This document shows positions 14,584-22,500 of a stretch of DNA of 64,000 bases, piece by piece (position 1 is the stretch's first letter; the number at the start of each line of letters is the position of its first letter). The DNA comes from Branchiostoma belcheri (lineage: Eukaryota > Chordata > Leptocardii > Amphioxiformes > Branchiostomatidae): assembly GCF_001625305.1 (NCBI RefSeq), contig NW_017802602.1, positions 2,550,859-2,614,858 of the forward strand, read 5' to 3'. Under the pieces are notes generated by a model, which ran no database searches, was not told the origin of the DNA, and worked only from the letters and a program-made list of their open reading frames with translations. A program made the position numbers and the translations under genes.

Positions 14584-15386
14584 TCAGTGGTAAAAGACAC
14601 TGTCTCTGGACAAAGAAGTTGCGAGTTCGCGAATCACAGCTGTTGTCGCTACTAGAAAGGGACGTTTCACATACACTCAACACTACAGAAATTGACTGGA
14701 TTGGTACATGTGTTCAAACATTATATCAGTAACGTTAGAACACTTCCAGTGTCTGTGGGTCAGACATTCGACCAGACAAACGTACAGTTCAGATACTTCA
14801 CAGAACCTTCACCAGAAATCCCTAATTACAACATTATCCTTTTACCTGGGCAATCCGAAGGTTGCTTCTTCACTGTACAGCGATATGTTGCCCAGAAGCG
14901 GTCCTGGAAAAGAAATTTAAAGCAGAGCCGTATGGAATATATATTATATTAATGAAACATTACATTACATAACGCTACGCAGGTCGCTTACGTGTCGTTC
15001 CTGACCTGTTGTTACAATATAATAAGGCGGACATGGCGAACAACACTTACACCAAGGCTATGTGAGTAAAACATCCGATAGACTGTGAAAAAAAACACAA
15101 TGAACGTAGCGGTCTAATTGTCGGACTTACATGATTTGCCCTCTTGATGGCGTCTGACATCCACATGTCGCTGTTGTGTTTTGACAGCTCATGGTCTTCA
15201 CAGAAATGTTTGATGCAGTCTGAGAAAAACTTCTGCCTGGCTTCGTCCTTGAGATACAGAAGCATCCGAGCCATTTCCTTGTTAGACTCGATGTCAATGA
15301 CACTTCTAGTGTCCCTGGGAAGATCTGGTAAAAGAAATAGGATGCGTGGCGTTATAATTGTTTTGTNNNNNNNNNNNNNNNNNNNN

Positions 15387-15477
<91 letters not shown>

Positions 15478-15752
15478 TACGCACACAAGCACACACACAC
15501 GCAAAATACTATAATCACAGATTTTTCTTACCTTCGTCTTCCTCCGCTGAACATGCTGACAGGAGAAAAATCAGGATGACAGAAATGAAAATAAACAAAA
15601 CTTGTGGCGCCCACTTCACCTGTAAGTGTAACACAAAAATGTTATAGGGTAACGTTATGATTTCTCCATACAGTCGAACAATGCACAGACTTAAAAAATC
15701 TGAAACAAAGGACAGGTCTATGATATACTTGAGTACGCAAAGCTCTTACCAT
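1..15752 (-). CDS. Large multidomain type I receptor: Cys-helical modules, TSP1 repeats, LamG x2, Ig, TM, cytoplasmic repeats (3' end off window)
   Basis: I chained 24 exons: 15752-15750, 15619-15532, 15324-15131, 14903-14846, 14444-14268, 13624-13467, 12838-12787, 12251-12072, 11684-11352, 10864-10676, 9750-9577, 9272-8322, 7756-7580, 7076-6885, 6520-6350, 5989-5733, 5368-5191, 4801-4682, 4558-4308, 3915-3606, 3315-3158, 1714-1564, 1326-1194, 852-1. All junctions are AG/GT and every phase fits; about 1,835 codons lie in the window. The ATG is the last three bases of exon 1, and exon 2 encodes a hydrophobic signal peptide (core VLFIFISVILIFLLSA). TSP1 exons are phase 1-1 with WSxW and CSxxCG motifs. 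The family suggests a cell-surface adhesion or recognition receptor; no ortholog is recognised. A divergent shorter paralog lies at 19563-27360. The reading frame is open to base 1, so the stop lies outside. Confidence 0.88.
1327..2004. other. Intronic stretch around the second Ig exon
   Basis: Apart from exon 1714-1564, this AT-rich stretch shows no exon or repeat I can identify. Confidence 0.5.
1564..3315 (-). other. Ig-like domain in two exons (3315-3158, 1714-1564)
   Basis: The first exon gives the B and C strands (SSLKLRCDYS, HVIWMKED). The second gives TLHLRDLHSSMTGSYSCL, the classic D-x-G-x-Y-x-C motif of the F strand. The phases (1-0, 0-1) match the Ig exons of the paralog at 24490-25146. 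The intron between them holds the fold-back transposon at 2009-3019. Confidence 0.85.
2009..3019. mobile_element. Fold-back DNA transposon with TTAA target duplication and a broken P2X7-ballast-like gene
   Basis: Arms 2009-2364 and 2664-3019 are inverted copies of 356 bp with only a few differences, ending in AGGACAAATCCAATACTTTC and flanked by TTAA on both sides (2005-2008, 3020-3023). TTAA targets are typical of piggyBac-type elements. On the minus strand, from the right arm into the 299-bp core, the translation matches the zinc-binding C-terminal domain known from P2X7 receptors: WCRCGNC, RECL then CCHDLP after a frameshift, then PCIRNHPDFDVI. The left arm repeats the start of that gene. 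No transposase is visible, so the copy is non-autonomous. Near-identical arms imply a young insertion. Confidence 0.8.
3347..3448. repeat. Fold-back repeat (about 42-nt imperfect arms) in an intron
   Basis: The left arm GCCTGGTTACAAAACC... pairs with the right arm ...GGTTTTTGGTAACCAGGC around a short loop. It lies in the intron between exons 3606 and 3315 of the minus-strand receptor. It is probably a small MITE. Confidence 0.75.
3606..5989 (-). other. Two laminin G-like domains of the minus-strand receptor
   Basis: LamG1 is exons 5989-5733, 5368-5191 and 4801-4682; LamG2 is 4558-4308 and 3915-3606. Typical strands are visible: RFFPYTGDGLLLWTSS, then WNDVVATIAG...VNDG, GGQLFLGG, and KVCDLWLNYQ in domain 1; GEGLLLFNKG, SWVHLQLTI and GFKGAIYSVKVYGQ in domain 2. 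Intron phases (1-0, 0-1, 1-1, 1-0, 0-1) equal those of the plus-strand paralog, except that its last LamG2 segment is split into two exons. LamG domains bind glycans or protein ligands. Confidence 0.85.
4860..5065 (+). mobile_element. Probable LINE/SINE 3' tail in an intron
   Basis: An AT-rich segment ends in a short GC stem (GGGGAAGTAG...GCTCCCC) and then GTGCAATAAAGAAATTGAATTC. This layout, a hairpin followed by a short A-rich tail, matches other retroposon 3' ends in this window. Confidence 0.45.
6238..6306. repeat. (CA)n microsatellite
   Basis: An interrupted CA run in the intron after exon 6520-6350, with a few ACAA and CACG interruptions. Confidence 0.95.
7102..7262. mobile_element. 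Fold-back MITE with TIR near AATCTMCAAGCAATTCCTAG
   Basis: The left end AAGCAATTCCTAGGGTGGCA and the right end (its reverse complement, with a few changes) form arms of about 60 nt. The inner copies of the CCAGTCGCC region also pair. The left end stands about 26 nt upstream of the acceptor of exon 7076-6885 on the minus strand. Confidence 0.75.
8090..8252. repeat. (GAGT)n followed by (TG)n microsatellite
   Basis: A GTGA/GAGT tetranucleotide run passes into a long TG run, in the intron just downstream (minus sense) of exon 9272-8322. Confidence 0.95.
8322..9272 (-). repeat. 951-nt exon: furin-like site, about 17-unit acidic Gln/Ser/Met repeat, then a TSP1 domain
   Basis: A single phase 1-1 exon of 317 codons in the minus-strand receptor. 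It starts with GAHTRHKRA, which contains a furin-type RHKR site. A tract of mostly 11-residue units follows (types HGQQSMDGNYV, HGQQSMDEQYV, with shorter AEGHQSM units), encoded by a 33-bp minisatellite at about 8690-9180. After an acidic, Tyr-rich linker comes a TSP1 repeat (WGQWTSC...CNIQPCPG). Units differ by point changes that mostly swap the NY, NF, QY and HY pairs. The antisense strand is also open, but that is a by-product of the repeat. The donor GTTAGC is weak. Confidence 0.85.
9325..9566. mobile_element. Family B MITE nearly filling an intron
   Basis: It carries the core shared by many copies in this window (GTTGACGTCA palindrome, CCGCGACGGGGGCCG, CAGTCTACTGAGGAAGACCA, GTGACTGGTCGAAAGCTC) and the tip CTTTAAGTAAAC. 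The intron (9273-9576, 304 nt) is mostly this element, and the tip begins within about 10 nt of the 5' splice site of exon 9750-9577. Confidence 0.7.
9757..10012. mobile_element. Family A MITE directly upstream of a splice acceptor
   Basis: The ends ATTATTATGTTTAC... and ...GGTAAACATTATGCA form short inverted termini. Inside are CCTTTGACCTG, the ACCATGGT palindrome and GTTTGAGTAAGAATTAACAG, shared with copies at 41748, 46320 and 56906. The left end begins about 7 nt from exon 9750-9577. Confidence 0.7.
10170..10265 (+). mobile_element. Family A MITE fragment
   Basis: It contains CAGTTACCATGGTGACAGAC followed by GTCTGGTCAAGGTCATTGGC and AGAAGAAGT, the family A core in the opposite orientation to the copy at 9757-10012. 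Confidence 0.65.
10300..10670. other. AT-rich intron segment, probable decayed repeat
   Basis: TTTTATTACAACATTTAATG and a GAGTGAGCGCAGCGAACGAGG motif suggest old repeat debris upstream of the donor of exon 10864-10676. I cannot assign a family. Confidence 0.3.
11352..11684 (-). other. Exon for a 111-aa Cys-containing extracellular domain of unknown type
   Basis: Phase 1-1 exon of the minus-strand receptor, between two TSP1 exons. The translation contains TMTVYSMIDGESNGLPVF followed by a Cys-rich stretch with LWCFGFKVG. This resembles the short extracellular module seen in some invertebrate proteins with a GxY...NGxPVY...W.VG pattern. The resemblance is weak and from memory, so the domain is best called unknown. 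The donor is GTGGGT. Confidence 0.55.
11760..12066 (+). mobile_element. Retroposon 3' tail abutting a splice donor
   Basis: The 3' end shows the stem-loop ATAGCCTCTTATGAGGCTAT at about 12015-12036 and then AAATAAAACTCAAACTCAA. The 5' splice site of minus-strand exon 12251-12072 starts at once after it (12071-12067). The layout matches other LINE/SINE tails here, with a short hairpin and an A-rich repeat tail. Upstream of about 11950 the sequence is not diagnostic. Confidence 0.5.
13262..13440 (-). mobile_element. CR1/jockey-like LINE 3' end (GGCGGTTATACCGGC tail family)
   Basis: Two units of CTGTATAGCCGGTATAACCG precede a GCAGGCACGCGGCGCGGCGG segment and TTGTTACACCTAACCCTTGA, the same order (reverse complement) as the LINE end at 62296-62830. 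Confidence 0.75.
14473..14580. repeat. (TG)n microsatellite
   Basis: Interrupted TG repeat just upstream of the TSP1 exon 14444-14268 (minus sense). Confidence 0.95.
14581..14650 (+). mobile_element. Short tRNA-SINE-like fragment
   Basis: GTGGTAAAAGACACTGTCTC...AAGTTGCGAGTTCGCGAAT resembles the A and B boxes of the SINE at 55480-55560. It is degraded. Confidence 0.4.
15367..15386. other. Assembly gap (20 N)
   Basis: Twenty Ns adjoin a long CA run in intron 2 of the minus-strand receptor. The repeat probably caused the break. No exon appears to be missing, because the flanking exons join in phase. Confidence 0.95.
15387..15473. repeat. (CA)n microsatellite
   Basis: A nearly pure CA run directly after the N gap. 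Confidence 0.95.
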
Positions 15753-16876
15753 CGTGCATCTACTAGTAATGTGCTAGAACTTGCTGCACTTCTTGAAGTC
15801 GATCCAAAAGTTCGCTACCGGACATTTTAGACCTCTGGAAATAAACTGCCGACTTGGCGTGACAAATCGTTTAGTCACACCGGCTTATTTTACCGAGTAA
15901 ACAAACGTAACCTGCCACCATTACCGATTTAACCTGGTTTTAACGGCGTCTTCCGTTTCGAATCGATGTTCGAAGCCTCAGAACACGTGTTCGAATGTTC
16001 GAACATACCATGGTTCGAAGTTCCGTGAACTTTGCGTTCAGGTCAAATGAGTCTACGGCACGTATTTGGGGAGGGGGGCGTTTTAGGATACAAAATGGTG
16101 ACTACAACAACCTTATGTTATAAATTATAAGGGTGTGTATTGAAATTTGATTATTTTCAAAATAATGGACCCTCCCAAACACAATTTATGTAGATTCTAG
16201 CTAGGAATAGACGGGAAATATGCATCCTCCCATGGCAGGGGCAGCGGCTCCGAATTCCTTCTCCACCCCAGGGGTGGAGAAGGAATTCGGAGCCGCTGCC
16301 CCTGCCATGGGAGGATGGAAATATGAAACGGTATAAATAAATGCATTGACTCGACTCGTACTCATTGACTTGTAAAACAAGCTTGAGCTTTTTTTATTGA
16401 TCGTCACCTCTTCTGAGGGTCGTCATACAGTTTCTCTATAGTTCTGCGTCGAGGGCTTGTCTATGTTTATCATGCATGTCACGCACCCAGAACGTATGTT
16501 GTGTGGAGGCGAGACTGATAAGCAGCTAGCCTGGTGATGAAATCTTCTTGTTCAAACGATAATCAGCTTTCAACAACAATATTGCTTTAGTGCCATAAAC
16601 ATACCCAACAGTGTAAATGTAAATTCAATTTGAGATATTAATGAACAATTTATCTGATAGTGCTACTAAATACCTTTACTGTCATCTGAACTCAACACTC
16701 AAGCTCTCGCTATCACACAGTTATATTTTATATCTGAAAGTATTTCATTACTAATATTCAATCTGTCTGTCTAGTGTAACATTTTCCATGTTACCAGTGC
16801 AAGTACAAAATGTATGATGAGAAAAGAATTTCGAGCCCTGAACAGCGTCTTTACCCGTCGATGTGCTGTTATAGTG
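15753..16876. other. Intergenic, upstream of the minus-strand receptor and downstream of the lectin gene
   Basis: It holds the palindrome at 16223-16317 and short TTCGAAC-type repeats at about 15955-16020. No TATA or other core promoter element is certain. Confidence 0.5.
16223..16317. repeat. Perfect 95-nt palindrome (47-nt arms, 1-nt centre)
   Basis: The left arm 16223-16269 is the exact reverse complement of 16271-16317, with A16270 at the centre. The arms are GC-rich and include EcoRI- and NcoI-type sites. It may be a very young fold-back element or an assembly fold. Confidence 0.85.
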
Positions 16877-17875
16877 TCAGACTTGGCATAAGAAGGGTAG
16901 ACGCCTTACGCAGGGCGCGTCGTACCAAGCGTCGGGGTTCTTTGGGCTGAAACAAACGCAGTCCTCAATGCCGAAATGGTTGTTGGGCTGCCCCGGGGCC
17001 CACATGTTGTACTCTCCAAGCGGCGTCCCGTCCATCCACTCAAAGCTCCCGTCTTCAAACTGATCGTGCAGGCCGAACCAGAAAGACGAGCTGTTGTAGT
17101 AGACGGAGCGGTATAGGGAGATAAGGAAAGCGCTGGTCTCGGCGTCTCGGGGCATGGCGAGGGATCCGGTCCTCCCGGCGTGGCGACAGGTGATATCCGC
17201 GTGCCAGAAGTTCTTACTGGTGTTAAACGCCTTGTAGTAGGTACCGCGCCACTTGCTGTAACCTTCAGGACAAGAAGGAAATTTCTGAGACGGCGGTGTG
17301 CTGTTCATCTCGCTAAGACGTTGTTGGTCCAAAAAGGCGGCAGTCCGGTTACGCTCGTTGTTGAGGCTGAGTTTCAAGGCGTCAACAGTGGCTGAGAGTT
17401 GAGATATTTTCCCCTCACTGACGACCATAGCCAGTGCGAGCCCCACGGCGACCAGGGATACCATCACGGTAAAGCCGGCGGCCATGCGCTTGCGGTGAGC
17501 GCGGGCGAAGCTAAGAAGACGGCGGCGGCCGGAAGGGCCATCCCAGGCCTTTAATATATCTTCAGACGAAACGGCACGTTCGATGTTTGCGTCCTCTACA
17601 CCCCCCTCACCCGACTTCCTCTCCAGTCCAGCTTGTTGCCACCGAGCCCCCTGCGAAGGTAGCTGTAGGTTGACCACCCAAGGCTCTTCGTAGATGTCGG
17701 AAGGGGTTTCTAGGTCTTGTTTTTGCACGTCGTCGCCGTGGCTTAATGCCCCACTCTGACGGAGAGTAGTAGATTGGGCCGGCGAGTCGCTCGTTTGTCC
17801 GTTGTCGGCCAGGGCCTGGGAGCGGACAGGCACTGCTTGCTCGTACATTTTAACCGTAACACCAGTGCCACACAC
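16877..17875 (-). CDS. Type II membrane C-type lectin, single exon, 332 aa
   Basis: A Ser/Thr-rich cytosolic N-terminus includes a DIYEEPW tyrosine motif. A basic RRRLLSFARAHRKR stretch follows, then a signal-anchor helix (FTVMVSLVAVGLALAMVV), a short stalk and a C-terminal C-type lectin domain from CPEGYSKW to FLCQV. Lectin signatures are FWFGLHDQ, FEWMDGTPL, W-x-PGQPNN, EDCVCF and CVRRLPFLCQV. The sugar/Ca site reads QPN and WYD rather than classic EPN or QPD with WND, so Ca-dependent sugar binding is uncertain. An inner Met (MYEQAVPVRS) is another possible start. The whole ORF is in one exon, unlike its neighbours. It sits between two divergent receptor genes. Confidence 0.9.
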   Translation of the reverse strand: MCGTGVTVKMYEQAVPVRSQALADNGQTSDSPAQSTTLRQSGALSHGDDVQKQDLETPSDIYEEPWVVNLQLPSQGARWQQAGLERKSGEGGVEDANIERAVSSEDILKAWDGPSGRRRLLSFARAHRKRMAAGFTVMVSLVAVGLALAMVVSEGKISQLSATVDALKLSLNNERNRTAAFLDQQRLSEMNSTPPSQKFPSCPEGYSKWRGTYYKAFNTSKNFWHADITCRHAGRTGSLAMPRDAETSAFLISLYRSVYYNSSSFWFGLHDQFEDGSFEWMDGTPLGEYNMWAPGQPNNHFGIEDCVCFSPKNPDAWYDAPCVRRLPFLCQV

Positions 17876-19562
17876 ACACCGCTATAGACCTTCAGATGAA
17901 TTCGTAGATCGCAAAGCTAAGTAAGAGGTTACCTGTTTTCAGTGTAGCCGCAGAGGCGAGCGTATTAATTTGTTTTGTCTGAAAATCTACCAGGTAACGT
18001 TGAACGTGACTCAGCTACAAATGCAAACGTCGCACCGGCCTATCCCTTAAAATCGCACAGAGATCGAGAGAACACCGGTTGTAGCAGAAAATGTCCCTAA
18101 CAGAATCGACGGGTGAGCTGTTTTTCTGTTTAAGACGATATAAAGGTGCAAAATTGTTACTGTACAACTGAAGAAGAGTGCAGATATGAATATTCCAGAT
18201 GATAGCATGATTAGTCTGAAAAAAGGAAGGACGCCTTTGCCCTTATATGGAGCGACAAGTGAGGTATGACGTACTTGTTTTTCTGCAAGTGCACAGACTA
18301 ATTTTCCAAGAAAATATCAACCTAAACTTGAATATTTAAATTTTTTAGTCTCCAAGCCTAGGTTGCTATCTTTGCGTTAAGGTCTCGGACCGGAGTTTCC
18401 CTCCGTATTTCGAGCAATTTGACACCCTCAGCCCGACGGGCTGTCATTTCTGTACTAAACGCGGGTCGGAATTTTTCACTCTTTTGGTGGAAAGGGGTGC
18501 CGTGCCGCTTATCAATACACTTGGTTGATATTTTCTGCGCCCAATTTATTTAGGGGTAAATGAGGCACATCAAAGTACATTTTGAAAAAAGGGTTCATTT
18601 TTTTCGTCATTTTTAACCATGGCTGCATGGAAAAAACGAATTTTCCTAGGGTAACGGCTTAGTACTCGAAGAAGCTCAGAACCTAATGTTTCCAAAATTT
18701 GAATTTAATTAAAATCGATGCGATAAGTTTATCGCTATCTTCGATGGCCCGAACACACCCAGAACGCATATAGAACGTACCATCCCGGCGGTCAGGCGAA
18801 AAGGCCACATAACCATCCGCGCGGACGAATACCAGGAAGTCTTAGCTGGACCACCAACATTACGCCACCTATAAAGGCTACAACTAACAGGCTTTTCAGA
18901 AAATACAAAGATATGTACACAGATATTACGATTTCAGGGATATCGCGGCCAAAACATACCATACAAAGTCACGTTTCCGGCGATTTACTGCGCACTTACT
19001 TAGACTCTGGTCAGAATTAAACTCCGACCCGGAACCTTACGACATCCATGCCCGTGTCAAATATTTTGATCGAAAGTCTCGATATTTCGCGAAGAGGGTC
19101 TCGCGAGAGTTCATTTTTAGTATAGTAACGGCTGTAACATATTTCCGTGGCAGAGACAGATTTTTTTCCATCGCAACGACACTATACTGTGACGTACACT
19201 TTTCTGTGTAATCAATTCAACATCCACCTAACGACTAATAAAAACAAAACGACTGCTAAATACACGCTAACTTGCTTGACTACATCGAAACAAGTAGCCT
19301 GAAAATGTACTGTGAGGTCATCCGAAAACGCGTTCTTTCGAACATCAGAACAAACCGCCGTTCCACAAAAACGGAACTCGGTAGCCTTGCCTACCCGTGT
19401 GTGTGTTTCACAACAAAGTCTATGAACGAAACTGCTCTAATGGTAGTCAAACACGGTTAGTAACAGTACACTAACCTGATCATCCATCCGTGATGTTCTT
19501 GTTTTGTCCGGCTTGCCCTCTTGTAGTGTGTACCGACCACATTTGTCTGTCGAAGTGGTGGT
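17876..19562. other. Intergenic region between the lectin and plus-strand receptor genes
   Basis: Promoter-proximal sequence for both genes is expected here. I see no ORF, clear repeat family or convincing core element. Confidence 0.4.
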
Positions 19563-22500
19563 ATGAGTCGTCAACCGGTGACGTTGATCGTCATGTTTGG
19601 AACGATCATGACCCTGGTAACGCCAACACATAACAGTGCCGTCGTCAGAGTCGAAGGTAAGGTATCGTTCTCCGTTTTTACTTTCCAAATCATGCCTATT
19701 ATTTGGCCTGTTTACGTGTATGAAGGATATGCTGTAGCACGATTCAAGGTAATTGTTTCCCTGACTCTGTTACTAGTGTTAGGTTTGACCTATCGAAAAT
19801 GACAGGGGTGCGTTGTAAAATGTCTGTTCGAGTGTGTGTGCGTGTATGTACACGTGTATATGTGTGTAGTTATTTGTGTATATGCATGTGTGTATTTGTG
19901 GTGTGTGTGTGCGTGTGTATGCGTTCGTGTGTGTGTGCCTGTGTCTGTGTGTGTCTGTGTGCCTGTATGTGTGTGTGTAGGTATATGCGTGCGTGTGTAC
20001 GTGTGTATGTGTATGTGTTGTTCATTGTTGTTGAAGCAGCAACAAAGAATTTTCTACCGTCACTATTTGAATGTTTTGTTCCTCTTCATTTTGTTCCACA
20101 GATGACCGAGGCTGGTCGGACTGTAGTAAGCCATGCGGTGTGGGTTTCCGTGCCAGGATGGGACAATGTGCCTACAGCCCTCCAGCACTGTGTGGCGTTA
20201 TTCCGGCCGACAAGCTATGTTTCCAGTCTCCCTGTAAAAGTACGTGAACATTATAAAAGCCATATATTCAACTGGTTATGTAGCCATGTATCATGAAAAG
20301 ATAAGGCCTAATATAACTTAACGCATATAACCGTTATAGCTATTAACAAGCATATTACTGGAAGAAACTACAACCAACCAGACAATATCTTTCAAATCCT
20401 AGTTTCAAGTGCGATTTGATATTTAAAGGATCGGAGGTTACAATTATGTGGGCATATAGTCTCCTTGGTTACTTATTTAAGTATTACTTTTCGTTACCCA
20501 CTGCTACATTGTAAATTGTTAGCATGTATACAAGCCAAGAAAGAAAATATTCTTATAAGCTACCATAACTGACAGATACATGTAAATTACCATTATGTAT
20601 GTGTGGAGTGACGTAACAATATAGGCATAGACTGTATCTAATGTAACTCTTGTGGACAGTTTAGTTGCCCCGACGGCAGGACAGACTGCTATGGGACCGG
20701 TGAGGTGAGGTGAGGTATCTAATGCTGCTTCTCAGTGGTAAACAAATTCTTAAACATCTGTTTTCTTTATCAACAGCGCTACAAGAGGTGTTATACATTC
20801 CCATGGATTCCGTCGTGGCTTACCACATGCCTACCAACGCTCCCATCATCCTTAGGGCTTACCTCAGATTCAAGTGCTTTCATAACTCCCGGCATCCCCT
20901 GCCCCTATTCGGCACAGCAGAAGAAAATGGCGGGAGATATGTGACCTTGAAGTGGCGGTCGGGAATTTTAGAATTAGGATTTGACATTGGAACGGGACCA
21001 TTAAAAATTGAAAGCTCCGTGTTACAGGTAAGATTGAACAACTGGATTTTAAGGAATAAAAGTAGGTGCCAAAATGCCTAACACAGCCAAATCACAAGTT
21101 GTATGCATCATAACCACATTGTGTTATAAAGTCTGTTTTTGTTGTTTTTAACGTTACAGTTAAATGTGTAGTTCTTGAAAATCAAAAGATTCCCAAAGGT
21201 TTTACATGTACACTAACGTGATTATGCCTTAACATGCTATAAAACAGTAACCATGGCACCAGCCCTCTGGTTCTAGGTGATTGACCTTTTTGCTTTGAAG
21301 AAGAAGAGGAAACTGAGCAAAAGCAATATGTTTTCCTTCGATAAACATAAAAAACGTTCTGTTTTTTTACAGAGAGATGAATGGCACAGCGTTTTGTTTA
21401 CAGTAGAGCGGACCCAAGTCACCATGAGGGTAGACCACTCCCTGACGTCACTCAGAGAGGAAGTGCGTCACACCCGTGACGACATCCGGTTGAGGCATGA
21501 CGGGTATTTCTGGCTGGGTAGCAGACGTGGAGGAAAGCAGACGAGTCAGACTGGTATGAAAGGTAGTCATAGTGCAAAGAAATGTACAATATTGATATAC
21601 TACCATTAGATGATCGATGCTTTAAAACAGTGCATACCTTGTATGGTGTTTGGTCATTGTGTCATGATCACGAATGTCATGCTAATTGTCACCCTAACAA
21701 AATATGGAAATACAAATTTATTTGGCGAAAAAGATAAAAATAAAACAGACAAAATAAAAGGACAAATCTTTCGTCATTGTCGCTGAGGTCAAACGCCTTT
21801 TTTCAACAGTTACTTATATCAGCACAGTGCCAGTTGACGCTGTCCTTGGTACTGAAAATGCAGTGTGCCATCACATGCATGCCAGAATTACGAAACTTCT
21901 TACGTCTGGCCTATACCTGCATTTGTTTTCTTGCCAGTTTTGTGTGCCAGTGAAAATCAAACTTGTTTTTTCACAACATTTCTTATGTCTCTGTTCTTTG
22001 CATTTTATGAATAAACAGGTTCAGATTGTGACGTAGCTATGGTGATGCTGAATGGACAGCTGTATGACATCGAGGCCGGATCAGGAAAAACTAAAACCTC
22101 CCCCGTGGTCACAAGAGGAGTCAAGACTGTAGATGGTACAGTATCATCAATCATACAGCTCACTTGTAATGGAGATGTTACGAATGTGATCTTTGACATA
22201 CGGATATGTAAAGTTCCTTCCCGCATCAATTGACGCGTAGGGCGGCGCCAATCTCTGTTTAGCCCTGGGCCACACAGTTGTGCAATCACTACAGCAGGGG
22301 GCTAGTCCACTGGTTGTGGTGTGTTTAACTCCCATACTCTTTCCCAAATGCTGTTCTACCTAACTTACACACATATTTCGACATGTTATCCGTTATACAA
22401 ATTACCCCCCACATTTTTAACGATAAATGTTTTCTTTAACTGCAGATGAAAACGTTGACCTTGCCGTCTTTCACGGAGACCAACTCCTTCCTCTCGGAGC

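Larger units (their letters stand above)
12787..15324 (-). other. Tandemly duplicated four-cysteine helical module, each followed by a TSP1 exon
   Basis: Part of the minus-strand receptor. Copy A is exons 15324-15131 plus 14903-14846; copy B is exons 13624-13467 plus 12838-12787. Both are two-exon units with phases 1-0 then 0-1, both precede a phase 1-1 TSP1 exon (14444-14268 and 12251-12072), and both carry CxxxxC in a charged helical stretch (CIKHFC, CIFAKC) and then WxxxxC and a final Cys in the second exon (WATYRC, WSDLSC). Copy B starts with a short His run (HAHHHHHA). I do not recognise the fold. Four conserved cysteines suggest two disulphides (inference). Confidence 0.7.
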
